64,000 nucleotides of DNA, from NCBI GenBank assembly GCA_032622095.1, contig CP136066.1:64202609-64266608 (forward strand), given 5' to 3'. The position numbers and the translations under genes were made by a program. The notes beneath the pieces are model-generated. The model was given only the letters and a program-made list of their open reading frames with translations. It had not been told where the DNA came from and searched no databases. This DNA comes from Siphonodentalium dalli. Taxonomy: Eukaryota; Mollusca; Scaphopoda; Gadilida; Siphonodentaliidae. This document shows, one piece after another, positions 46,734-58,434 of this stretch; the stretch's first letter is position 1; each line of letters starts with the position of its first letter.

Positions 46734-48853
46734 TTATTCATTGCTTATGAGGCGATGCTCATCGCGTGCGGAAAATAATTTTCGGATTATATGACATATT
46801 GAAGTGCATGAATTTGAAATATCGTTGGATAGGATTTTGACAAGCTGTTCAGTTTGTGTCATGTTTTCAAAGTCTGGGAACTGTGTCTTCATAAGAGTTA
46901 TTAGTTCGAGCCGCGGTGTGCGGTAAGCACTACATTCCAAAAGAAAGTGTTTTTCATCTTCAATAGCATCATCGGAACAAAATATACATAGTCTTTGTTC
47001 CAATGCCGTCGGTGGTTGGGTCCCTTTTCAATAGCCAGTTTATGATTACTTATACGCAGTCTAGTAAAAACGATTCTATTTTCTATTGATGGTGTGTGAA
47101 GAAGATAAGGTTCTATTTCGTAATTAAGTTTGAAAAGTCGGTATGTTCGTAATTTATTACTTCCCGTTTTTGAGCATTCATCAGTGAGACTCTGTCTGAA
47201 ATATATATAATAATCTTCAATAAGATTTCTGTTGAATTGACTCCGAACTGGACCCGGATTGTTTAGGTCTGCAATATTCCACCCCAGTGATTCTGCCGTT
47301 TTGAAGATTGATTTCTTAACCGATGCCACTTGTTGTTCCAACGCAGCATTACGGAGCAGATTACAGTCCGACCGTGAAATTATCTTAATTACATAAGATG
47401 AAAGTCTGCATGCCACGTCAATAAATAATGGGTGGCTCCCTAACTCGGCGCGAACCGCGTTGTTCGAAGAAAATCTGCCGACTCCGAGTAACCGCTTACA
47501 ATATTTTATGTGTACCTTCTCACATGGAAGGCGGTCGTGATTTTTAGTGGTTATTTCCAGACCCCATATTTCGCTACCATATAACAATATCGGCTTAATT
47601 AATCTATCGAAGAGTTTTAAAGACGTCACTAGTGGAATCGGTGCGTCGTCTGTACATGCGTTAAATAAAGAATGCATTGCTTTGAGTCCTTTAGCAATCA
47701 ATTCTTCCATTGCATGTGAGAATCTACCCGTATTACTAAATTTAATTCCAAGATAATTGTATTCATTAACAATTTCCAACTTTTGATTTCCAATGTGAAA
47801 GTCTGGTGAAGTTTTAGTTTTCCTACTTCTAAACACCACACATTTAGTTTTATCAGTGTTCACGGTGAGTTTATTGGTCTCAGTGTATCATGTTAGTCTG
47901 TTTAGACAGCACTGTAGACCACTTGGAGTATCCGAAAGTAAAACCAGGTCGTCAGCGAATAAAATGTGATTAAGTGTATCATTTCCTAAATGGACAGCAT
48001 CGAAAGGACTGTCAAACTCTTTTTTAATGTTGTCAATAAAGATTTTGAACAGGATTGGGGACAATATGCATCCTTGCATATATAACACCTATCGCGGATA
48101 AGCATGGAGGCCCCAACACTTTGTTTGTTTTGGTGATATAGTAGCTATTGTCATATAGTGACTGTATTATCCATAGTATGAGTCCCTTAATGCCCGCGCA
48201 TTTTAATTTTTTTAAAAGTAATTGTCTGTTTACTGTATCGAACGCTTTTCTGAAATCTATGAATGCAGCATATAGGGGCTTTCCCAATCGTTTGTATTTT
48301 TGAATGGCCGCGTGCAGAACAAATGCTCCATCAATGGTGCTCTTCCCTTTCGAAAAACCAAATTGGTTTTCGCTGATAATATTGTTTACATGTAAGAAAT
48401 CGATTAACCGACGATTAATTATTTTGCGTAGAATGCTCGTCGTTTAGCCTTCAGCGCCTTTTTGTACGCTTTTCGTTTCACATGGTATCGCGTTCTTAGG
48501 TTTGGGTAAAATGGGTTATTCCTCATATCGTTAATGATTTTTCCGAGATCGCGCTTAAATTCCCTACATTGTCCGTCAAACCATTTTCTTTTACGCGGAG
48601 TTTTCTTCCTATTAACTACCCTTCGTACACATGCGTACATGTTTACGTCTTTTACTATTTGCATAAGGTCTTTGGTCGCATTTTTGGCACCATAAACATC
48701 ATGCTGATAGTGATACGTTTTATAATCAGCTAAGCGTCCGCGAATGGACGTATTATGCATGGCGTTGCGTAATTTCTCATCACTATGCTCTGCCCATTTA
48801 AGATGTGTTCTAAGTTGGGTATATTTATATTTGTTTTGTGATGTGATTGGCAA
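46734..48853 (-). pseudogene. LINE ORF2: linker and reverse transcriptase (deleted and frameshifted)
   Basis: 48853-48419 encodes the basic linker (KRKWFDGQCREFKRDLGK...KRRAFYAK). The next codons jump directly to RT sequence (RRLIDFLHVNNIISENQFGF, then AAFIDFRKAFDTV), so the front of the RT palm is deleted at about 48420. Further frames give CILSPILFKIFIDN and FADDLVLLSDT, and after a stop at about 47890 the thumb region (LLYGSEIWG...HIKYCKRLLGVG). A last frameshift near 46995 leads to the tail with CIFCSDDAIEDEKHFLLEC. At least one deletion, one stop and three frame changes make it non-functional. Confidence 0.88.
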
Positions 48854-49701
48854 CGTTCGTTGTCATATTTTAAGTGAAGAACTAATTGACAATGGTCAGA
48901 GAATTCAGTTGGAAGTTTAACACAAAAGTAATCAACCGCGCAAAGAAAACTCTCTGTTGTAAGGATATAATCAACGACGCTCGCCCCATTATATTGATAG
49001 CTTGTGAAATGACCAAGTCTATCGTCTGTAGATCGTCCATTAATTACACGAATACCACGACTTCGGCTGAGATTTATGAGCTGGCGACCAAAAGAGTTTA
49101 TACGACTATCCATACTGGCTCTATTGGGGCACGTGTCAATTATGTAATCAGCTGGGAGTGGCGTGTGCTTATCACTGTCATATACCACGTGGTCTGGCAA
49201 TTCACCTGTGCGTGCATTGAAATCCCCGCCGAGAATTAATAGTTCACCGCTCTTGTATCGAGCTAAAGCCTTCTCGACACATTCAAATATATCATCGTCT
49301 TTATCTTTCGTCTTCCAAAAACTAGAATTGCTGGGCGGAATATACAATGACACAAATATTACTTTTGTGGATTGGTTAAGCATTTGACCATCGAACTCGA
49401 CACATAGTGCTACATCGTTTACAGTGTAGACTTTTCGCATGTACTTTTTGAATTTTGAGAGAAAATAAAAGGCTATACCACCCTTTTTCTTGGCCTGGGA
49501 ACGACTTAAATTTAGATTTTCATACCCTTCTAAATGAATATCTGGTGAATCTTGATGCCACGTTTCTACCAGAGTAATAAACTCATATCTCTCTATTTGG
49601 TTTCTAAAATCTGGATCTCTTATTTTTTTACGGATCCCTTGCACATTCCAGCTTGTATATCGGATTGTATTACTGTGATCTATTGAACTAGTGTCAGACA
49701 T
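48730..49701 (-). pseudogene. LINE ORF2: APE-type endonuclease domain
   Basis: It begins MSDTSSIDHSN... and shows the endonuclease motifs in order: SWNVQGI, LVETWHQ (Glu), ILGGDFNARTG, VVDYILTT, and FSDHCQLVL (catalytic Asp-His). The reading frame is intact for about 285 codons, then shifts by one base near 48855, where the linker continues in another frame (48853-48419). The domain nicks target DNA to prime reverse transcription. Residues look intact, but the element as a whole is broken. Confidence 0.9.
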
Positions 49702-49720
49702 TATTTCAGTGTACTAGCCA

Positions 49721-50319
49721 TGTTATGATAGCAATAACATTCATTGATTCAAAACATTACATCACGTTATTAGCGTTGATTCGGCTTTGACCTATTATAC
49801 CGGCATTTGGGAAAACGTGATATCGGACAAAAATATCCCACAATGAATGTATATTATGGTCCTCATGTGTTCGCCAACGACTCTTCTATACGATAAATGT
49901 ATAACATCATGCCAAAATGCCAATATATTCCCACAGAGACAAACGAAATGTGGTGAAATGTCAGAAAAATAGCATATTTTCACATTTCGGCGGCCATCTT
50001 GGCCGCCATATTGGATTCTGGTGTCGGGTTTTTGGCTAATTTGTAAGGGTTGTATATTAGCATAACGAATCGAGCGGAAAATAAGACCATCTGTGATATC
50101 ATCTTTACTATAACGACGATCAAAGAGACCTGGTGCATATTAAAAAAATGGCGACATGATGGACGCCATCTTGTCTGGAGTCTCTGCGGCCACTTTTTTC
50201 TCTTGTTAACAACCGAAAAAAAAATAGAGGAGACATTAAGACATTTACAAAATTAAAAAAATTAGTGGCGTGAAGTTGAGTCCTGGGGGTGCAGAGGTCG
50301 ACCAATATCTCCTGGACTA
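49721..50319 (-). repeat. Outer right arm of foldback copy 1
   Basis: Inverse of 39187-39760: GGCGGCCATCTTGGCCGCCA (49987-50006), CTCTGCGGCCACTTTTTTC, and the terminus CTCCTGGACTA at 50309-50319. Confidence 0.85.
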
Positions 50320-51776
50320 TATTACTTAGCTGGATGGATACAAATGTAGTAGCACCGGCCACCGGTTTGTAGCACCGGCCACCGGTTTCCGGTTTCCGTC
50401 TTCCGACCGTAATACACACGAAAAATGGGAACTGCAGTTACTTCGCAGTGATTTTAGAGTACTCAATAACCACCTAGTACATTTGAAGTTTTCCATGGGA
50501 ATGTGGGTTGTCGATTAGTCGACTTTGACTAAATTTTTGAATGTTGATAATTCGACTATGAAAAACCCTAGTCATTTCAACACTACATATATGCTTCGGG
50601 CCTTAACCACATTACAGCATAATTGCATTATTTGGCATGCATCGATGTTCATTCTCGTTCTATCCTACATAAATATAGGACCCTCTCGGATAAACATCGC
50701 TTTAGCCAGAGAGGCATCCTTGTCGACCAGAGAGGCGGCAAAACAAATGATAGGTGTGATTTGATCTGAATAAACATATTCGGTTTGGAAAACCAGGACT
50801 ATTACAGTAGATTTACAGTTTCAAATCGAATGGGCATCTTTAAGCAATTCTAATTACAGGCTCTTAGAAATAATCGAAAATTAAGAACTTAATTTCTTCA
50901 TTTTATTTGGGAGGTTTCGATTGAAAATTTTCGAACTTATTAGAGTATGATTAGAGTATGATCACGATAACAGTAGCGACAACACAGGTTTTTGAAAAAA
51001 ATAAAGTGACAGTCAAATTTTCAATGTTTTTCAAAGCCAGAGATATCTACAAGCATATAGATATAAAAAAAAAAAAAATTCGGACTTCGGAAAACAAATT
51101 CTGTCAACTCACATTGTTACCCTCCTCCCTATTTTCGACCCTTCTGATTGGACCATGTCCTATCACGTGCCGGGCGACAAATCACACTGTCGCCCGCTTG
51201 CTCGGGAGACATTGTTTTTGTCGCCCGCCTTATGCTATATTGCAATAATATCTCCAAACACACACTGCAGTAACTCATCTATTTCACATAACTACGATGT
51301 ACTAAAATCATAGATCTTATATACCCCACGGATTCGCAAAACACACCAGTTGTGGTGTTTGCTAATTTGCATACATTTAGTGAAAACTAATATTCGAACT
51401 TTTAAGTTGATACTTTTATCGGACAAGCGTTATTATGTCCTTTTTACATCGAAACATCTCGGTGATTCAATATGTTCATGTCGATATTATGGTGCAAGAT
51501 TGAAAGAGTGGATCCCTTGAGGTTGGTTGGTTATAAATGTTTGCTGGTGGACAACGTAATGCATACGTTTGTTGCGAATATTGAATATGCCACATTGCAG
51601 AAGGCGATAACATACCTTATGGCTTGTTGGTTTACATTGAATGGACCGATATTGACGATTTTACCACCAAAATGATCGTAAATACATAATCGGGGAAAAT
51701 AGCACTCGTGACTCAGTGCAACATCGTGCGTGTGGATGGCAAGGATTTTTTCCTGTGGTATAATCGGATAACAAAA
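50320..51776. other. Intergenic stretch, mostly unassigned
   Basis: It contains a short duplicated 'agcaccggccaccggttt' (50352-50390) and an A-run (51066-51078). It also has a partial relative of the hairpin at 51777: GGGCGACAAATCACACTGTC and CTCGGGAGACATTG at 51171-51230. No gene was recognised; frames 50120-51675 lack motifs. Confidence 0.5.
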
Positions 51777-51925
51777 CAGTGTTGCCCTTTTTCTCGGGAG
51801 ACATCGAGATTTGTCACCCGCTCGAGAACGGAATGTCTCCCTCGGAGCTGCGCTCCTCGGGAGACATTCCGTTCTCGAGCGGGTGACAAATCTCAATGTC
51901 TCCCTCGACAGCGGGCGACAACTGT
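51777..51925. repeat. Near-perfect ~145-bp hairpin element
   Basis: The ends pair ACAGTGTTGCCC with GGGCGACAACTGT. The core arms (about 51792-51848 and 51857-51908) pair CTCGGGAGACAT, 'gagatttgtcacccgctcgag' and AACGGAATGTCTCCC almost without mismatch, around a GGAGCTGCGCTCC centre. No coding content. The core arms look freshly inserted or conserved. Confidence 0.9.
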
Positions 51926-53324
51926 ATACTGTCACCCTGAAGTTGCCAAACAATGGCTGTAGGGACTGCTAATATGCTTTCCATCCATAATTCAGTGTAG
52001 TAATATCTCTACTACATTTGTCTGGTGGTCGTGTTGGTGTATTTAGGGACATACAGCTTGTAAAATCAATTGTCTACTGACCTACAGTTAGATGTATGGA
52101 TATGTGGAGCTTGTATGTTGTATATTTGGTTTCTAGCAAAACCACTAATAAATATAGAATGATTGGCTGAAAACTTGTATACACTTGAGAAATCATTAGC
52201 ACATATTATTTAATTTAACCAGAGGTGGATTGATATGAGACAACACCGAAGACAATCGCCATATATACAGGTAACAGGTCTTGGTTGCGACCAGGGTTAA
52301 TTTTATTACAAAATACAAAACTATCTTCCATTAAAGTGATAATTCGACTTCCTGTGCCAAAGCATCAATACTACAATAGATAAAACTGGAGTCGGACAAA
52401 TACATACAAGGTGATCTTGATAAGTTGAGTCGTGAAGTACCTGTAGTACAGAAGAACAAGACAGTCTGCCAGTTAGTGTCACATAACTATTTCTACATAT
52501 ACATTGTATACTAAATGGATGTTCACAATCAGTTATAAAAGTATGCATTGGAATAGTCTATTATTCATCTGGTGTGTTTTCAGGAAAAAAATCAAAATAG
52601 GACTACTGACGATCAATCAACATTGAGTTTGATGCTGATATCGGTATGTGTGGAGCATGTAGCAAGTTGTACCATATAAGTCTGTGGGTGGGTGGGTGGT
52701 GGTGGGGGGGGGGGGGTTCCGGTAACTAATCACATGGTTCAGTTGACCTAAATCAAGTTGTCGTGTAGTACCTCAATCTTGGGCTTTTTTTGACCCGCAG
52801 GTATACATAAACATGCTCAAACAATGTAAACAGTAAGAAGTCTAGCCTAAAACATTGTTCATAATATATTATTAATGAATTGATTTCATATTATCAACAC
52901 AAAATAAATTGTTTTCTTGAAATTCTTGTTCTCTTTTGTGAGACAAAAGTGGCATTAACTAAGTCACAACACAATTAAAATACCAACCAAAATAAAAACT
53001 AAGATGTGCACTTCATAGCGAATTGGGATTACCATTTACATGGCATGAAAGTTATTGAATATTTGCACTGTTTTTTGATGCACGAAAATAGGCTATCTAT
53101 CAAGATGATTATTACCGACAAAAAATTAATAACTTGGAATTTGGCCATGTCTATGATTAATATCACTGTTAATTGTGAATTGTTATTTATTATTCCAACA
53201 ACATTTTAATGTCTAAATGGTTACATAATCAAATCGTAATTCGATGGGGTCATCCATCAATCTCAAAATAGCAGCCACCACAACACAAGTTGAACGAAAT
53301 GTTTTTTCAATTATCTTTGACAAA
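51926..53324. other. Intergenic stretch with a G-run
   Basis: A GT/G-rich tract (GTGGGTGGGTGGGTGGTGG followed by a long G run, about 52684-52715) could form a G-quadruplex. Otherwise AT-rich with nothing recognised. Confidence 0.5.
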
Positions 53325-53720
53325 GTTACACCTCAAACTCAATTACAATTGTCTGGTGCACATCCCAGTGGTCAATAAAATGGTGTGTTTCTTGTTCAAC
53401 GGTTTATTTAATTTTATTTATACTTTTAAGTTTTATCGCTACAAAAATCACAAATTTGTTCAGTGATAGATGTGACCAGACTTCTGTTGTCGCTAATACA
53501 TGCACTACTAGCATTGTTGTTTCACCTGAAACTCAATTACAATTGTCTGGTGCACACTCCGATTGTCAACTTACCTATTTTAAACAGAGTAGTAAGTTGT
53601 TTATCTAACAATTTATTTAATTTATATCACTTTTAAGCGATGCAAAAAGACACGTTTTGTTCGTTCACAGATTGGGAAACCGGAAGTGACCGGAACACTG
53701 TTGTCGCTACTAACAGTACT
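53325..53720. repeat. Two tandem copies of a ~200-bp unit
   Basis: Each copy has 'cacctcaaactcaattacaattgtctggtgcaca' (53328 and 53526), then 'aacaatttatttaattt..at.acttttaag', 'gttcagtgatag/gttcacagat', and 'tgttgtcgctaata/tactaac'. Divergence is moderate. Confidence 0.75.
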
Positions 53721-53850
53721 ATATGTTTTTTATATTTCTCTGTACTATACATTCCCAAATAGCCGTGTTTTAACTTGCGGAGAACGTTCCTCGTTAATGT
53801 TTTGTCTTGTAAAGCGAGACTTGTGTTCTATAGTAGTCGAGCAAATGTAT

Positions 53851-56800
53851 TAGTCCAGGAGATATTGGTCAACATCTGCACCCCCAGGACTCAACTTCAC
53901 CCCACTAATTTTCTTTCTTAATGTCTACTCTAATTTATTTCACTTGTTAACAAGAAAAAAAAGTGGCCGCGGAGACTCCAGACAAGATGGCGTCCATCAT
54001 GGCGGCCATTTTTTTATATGCACCAGGTATCTTTGCTCGCCGTTATAGTAAAGATGATATCACATGTGGTCTTGTTTTTCGCTCGATTCGTTGTGCTAAT
54101 ATAAAACCCTTACAAATTAGCAAAAAATCCGACACCAGAATCCAACATGGCGGCCAAGATGGCCGCCGAAATGTGAAAATATGATATTTTTATGACATTT
54201 CACCACCTTTCGTTTGTCTCTGTGAGAAAATATTGGCATTTTGGCATGATGTTATACATTTATCGTATAGAAGAGTCATTGACGAAGATATGGGGACCAT
54301 AATATACATTCATTGTTGGATATATTTGTCCGTTATCACATTTTCCCAAATGCCGGTATAATAGGTCAAAGCCGAATCAACGCTAATAACGTGATGTAAT
54401 GTTTCGAATCAATGAATGTTATTGCTATCATAACAACACCCATGCATATATATATATGTACAGGAGATAGTCGAACTAGGATTCCCCTTATATCTGAGTT
54501 GAGAAATATTCACCCAAATCCAAGATGGGGGCCAAAATGGCCACCAGAAATAAAAAAATCGCCGAAAATCGCTGATTTTAACATCAGTGAGCATTATTGT
54601 CATGATAAATCCACACCTACTTACTATTGTGAGTTGGGAACACTTAGGCGAAGAACTTTCCTTGTACCATATCCAAATAAAAGTCCCCCAAATCCAAAAT
54701 GGCGCCCACAATGGCGAACAGATTTGGAAAAATCACCGAAATTCCATCATATTCACACCATTGGGCATTATTGTAGAGACAACTCCACCCATGCTTACAG
54801 TTGAGTTGTAAATACTGAGGTGAAGTAATTACCTTACATCTCATGCAAGAAATGGTCTTCCAAATCGAAGATGGCTGCCAAAATGGCGACCGAAATTTGA
54901 AAACACGCCTGCATTCCTTTACTTTCTTACGATGGGCATTATTGTTTCGCGATTTCTACCCACCATTGCATGTTAATGTAGAATTTTGATATGAAGTATT
55001 CATTATGGTTTGGCAATTGATACTCACAGTCAAGATGGTGGCCAAACTGGCGGCCAGAAATTGAAAAGAAGTCGATATTATCAGATGCTAATTTCAACTT
55101 TTTGTCATAATATCGGTATGTATGGATGAAACTGTACATAAACCATCTATTAGTTTAACTTAAACGTATCAAAGCGCATGACATAGCTCGTATCCTTCTG
55201 GAAAGATGAAAACCCCCAATTAATATCGCGATGTGGCATTTCGAAATCCATTCTCCACTCAGCGCCGATAATGGCCGTAACCGTAGGTGAGCCGAATAGT
55301 CATATCAGAACAATTACCTGATAACAGATTCTGTTTGCCACGTCATGTCCATAATTATCTGGACCAGCTTCCATTTCTTTGTCTGATAAATCTAGGTCGT
55401 TCACACCGACAAGTATTCACCACTTCCTGGGAGAAGGGTCCCTCTAATCATAATGTTTCAAACATTTTCCGGTGTCTAGCTTACGATTTTAAATATTTGC
55501 TAAATATGGGATTTGTGCGTCATCTTGAACTATGAAGGTATATGGTCGATGAGTATAGAAGCTTACAGAAGGTCATCTCTGTGTATGTGTCTCACACCCC
55601 ATGGGGGTAACGCCATGTACAACTGGCGAACCAGGTAGCTAGTCACTTCTCAATAGATGGTTCGTCAACTCACAAACTCAGCGAACTCAAACTCAGTGGA
55701 CAACTTTGACAGTGTTTCGAAGGTTGCTAGCTGTCGAATTCCCTTGGACAGATGTCTATCTGCTAAGGGGAAGACCATAATGTACCGACTACCCACACTT
55801 CTTGACCATGATCCGAAGCAAACTGTGTGACGTCCAGCAGTTGTCTCCCAGCAGACAAGAACAATACTCGCGGTGCTAGTTTGTGGACATGCGCCATGAT
55901 AGTGGGAATGAAATGGGCAATGGTATACACCACCACTATACCTGGTGCATGGTTAAGATATAGAATGTAATGCGTGCCTTTTTTTTTGGTGTGGTAAGAT
56001 TGTATTTCCACATCCGTTTCGAAGCCGTACTGATTCAACTTGACCAGACGAACAATTTTGTCTGGATAATACTATTTGCTAGCCTCCCCCAAAACAGTCG
56101 GATGGACTAAAGGATAATGTCTTTATGGCATGAAGGTATGCGTTTTTGATATCCTCTCGCATGGTTAGTGTCAGTATGTGGGCTGTATTATTCAAGAAAA
56201 TGTCAGGAACTGTGGTGCATTTATTTCACTATGTATTTAAAGCAAAATTTATAGTCTCGATGGCAATGGCTGTGGACGTTGGGGAACGCGATCTTTATGA
56301 TCATATAGCTTTATTATATATATGGTAGTTAATGTCTCATGTAGGACAATGGTCGCAATGGTGATGTTACTAAGAAATCACTTGGTGTGCCCAACGTATG
56401 TTGAACTGAATGCCAAATCGCGATACAATAACGCCCATCGTAAGAAAGTAAAGAAATGTAGACGTGTTTTCAAATTTCGGTCGCCATTTTGGCAGCCATC
56501 TTCGATTTGGAAGAGCATTTCTTGCATGAGATGTAAGGTAATTACTTCACATCAGTATTCCAATTCAACTGTAAGCATGGGTGGAGTTGTCTCGACAATA
56601 ATGCCCAATAATGTGAATATGAGGGAATTTCGGTGATTTTTCAAAATCTGCCCGCCATTGTGGGCGCCATTTGGAATTTGGGGTACTTTTATTTGGATAT
56701 GGTACAAGGAAAGTTCTTCGCCTAAATGTTCCCAACTTATAATAGTAAGCAGGTGTGTAGTTGTCATGACAATAATGCTCACTGATGTTAAAATCAGTGA

Positions 56801-57525
56801 TTTTCGGCATTTTTCTATTTCTGGTGGCCATTTTGGCCGCCATCTTGGATTTGGGTGAATATTCCTCAACTCAGATATAAGAGGAATCCTAGCTCGAGTA
56901 TCTCCTGTATATATATATGTATGGGTCTTGTTATGATAGCAGTAACATTTATTGATTCGAAACATTACATCGCTTTATTAACGTCGATTCGGCTTTGACC
57001 TATTATACCGGCATTTGGGAAAATGTGATATCGGACAAAAATATCCCACAATAAATGTATATTATGGTCCCCATGTGTTCGCCAATGGCTCTCCTATACG
57101 ATAAATCTATAACATCACGCCAAGATGCCAATATTTGCCCACAGAGACAAACGAAAGGTGGTGAAATGTCATAAAAATATCATATTTTCACATTTCGGCG
57201 GCCATCTTGGCCGCCATGTTGGATTCTGGTGTCGGATTTTGGCTAATTTGTAAGGTTTGTATATTACCTTAACGAATCGAGCGGAAAGCAAGACTGCATG
57301 TGATATCATCTTTACTATAACGACGATCAAAGAGACCTGATACATATAAACAAAATGGCCGCCATGATGGACGCCATCTTGTCTGGAGTCTCTGCGGCCA
57401 CTTTTTTTTCTTGTTAACAAGTGAAAAAAATTAGAGGAGACATTAAGAAAGAAAATTCGTGGGGTGAAGTTGAGTCGTGGGGGGGGGGGGGGGGGTGCAG
57501 AGGTTGACCAATATCTCCTGGACTA
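53851..57525. mobile_element. Foldback element, copy 2 (3.7 kb)
   Basis: Starts TAGTCCAGGAGATATTG (53851) and ends with its inverse at 57525. Left arm 53851-55140 and right arm 56421-57525 are inverted copies rich in AAGATGGCGGC units. 55150-56420 corresponds to the middle of copy 1. It has no gene, and unlike copy 1 no large nested insertion, so it gives the empty-site sequence for the Helitron and LINE insertions of copy 1. A long G-run sits at 57478-57495. Confidence 0.78.
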
Positions 57526-58110
57526 TAAGAGGAATCCTAGCTCGAGTATCTCCTGTATATATATATGTATGGGTCTTGTTATGATAGCAGTAACATTCAT
57601 TGATTCGAAACATTACATCGCTTTATTAACGTCGATTCGGCTTTGACCTATTATACCGGCATTTGGGAAAACGTGATATCGGACAAAAATATCCCACAAT
57701 AAATGTATATTATGGTCCCCATGTGTTCGCCAATGGCTCTCCTATACGATAAATCTATAACATCACGCCAAGATGCCAATATGTTCCCACAGAGACAAAC
57801 GAAAGGTGGTGAAATGTCAGAAAAATAGCATATTTTCACATTTCGGCGGCCATCTTGGCCGCCATGTTGGATTCTGGTGTCGGATTTTGGCTAATTTGTA
57901 AGGTTTGTATATTACCATAACGAATCGAGCGGAAAGCAAGACTGCATGTGATATCATCTTTACTATAAGAGACCTGGTGCATATAAAAAAAATATGGCCG
58001 CCATGATGGACGCCATCTTGTCTGGAGTCTCTGCGGCCACTTTGTTTTCTTGTTAACAAGTTAAAAAAATTAGAGGAGACATTAAGAAAGAAAATTAGTT
58101 GGGTGAAGTT
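57526..58110 (-). repeat. Tandem duplicate of the outer right arm of foldback copy 2
   Basis: The 652-bp shifted copy begins 'ataagaggaatcctagctcgagtatctcctg' like 56875 and runs through GGCGGCCATCTTGGCCGCC to 'gaagttgagtcc' at 58110. There it breaks off before the terminal CTCCTGGACTA. It is nearly identical to the first copy, so the duplication is recent. Confidence 0.88.
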
Positions 58111-58124
58111 GAGTCCATCAAATC

Positions 58125-58320
58125 CGTATGCATGTGAGATGCAGTTACCAACAATATGCATGTGACATAGCACATGGCCACAAGCATGTGATATAGCAAC
58201 GATTATACGCATGTGATATGGACATCCGACCATACGCGTGCTATATAGCAGCGATTATACGCATGTGATATGGACATCCGACCACACACATGCGATATAG
58301 CAATAAGTCCACACATATGT
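58125..58320. repeat. Minisatellite with GCATGTGATATGG/AGCA units
   Basis: Units like 'tatacgcatgtgatatggacatccgacca' and 'catgcgatatagcaacgat' recur, with a period of roughly 55-60 bp in the best part (58195-58300). Confidence 0.75.
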
Positions 58321-58434
58321 GAATGCAAATAAATAAGCGAAAATGACCATGAAGCATTGATGAAAATACAATGTTAATTCACCGAAAATATGGTGAGAAT
58401 AGAAAACCTAAAACGACACCAAGATCAGTTGGCA

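Larger units (their letters stand above)
46576..49720 (-). mobile_element. LINE inserted in the foldback arm, 5-bp target duplication
   Basis: TGTTA flanks both ends (46571-46575 and 49721-49725). The uninterrupted version of the site is visible at about 56930 (gggtcttgttatgatagcag). The minus strand encodes, in order, an APE endonuclease, a linker and a reverse transcriptase with a Cys-rich tail. The 3' region 46576-46733 has no poly-A tail. The full length is only 3.1 kb because part of the RT is deleted near 48420. Confidence 0.85.
39187..50319. mobile_element. Giant foldback element, copy 1, with three nested insertions
   Basis: It starts TAGTCCAGGAGATATTG and ends with the inverse CAATATCTCCTGGACTA (50303-50319). 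Both arms begin with the same ~1-kb region: CTCAACTTC, GTTAACA, AAGTGGCCGC, AAGATGGCG and then ~150-bp AATGGCGGCC units. A middle segment with its own inverted symmetry around 43200 (CTAATAGATGG...CCATCTATTAG) follows. Nested later insertions are a Helitron (40434-40951), a TTAA foldback (41811-42253) and a LINE (46576-49720). Without these it is about 7 kb and non-coding. The shorter relative at 53851-57525 has identical ends, supporting the boundaries. No clear target duplication; superfamily unknown. Confidence 0.72.
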
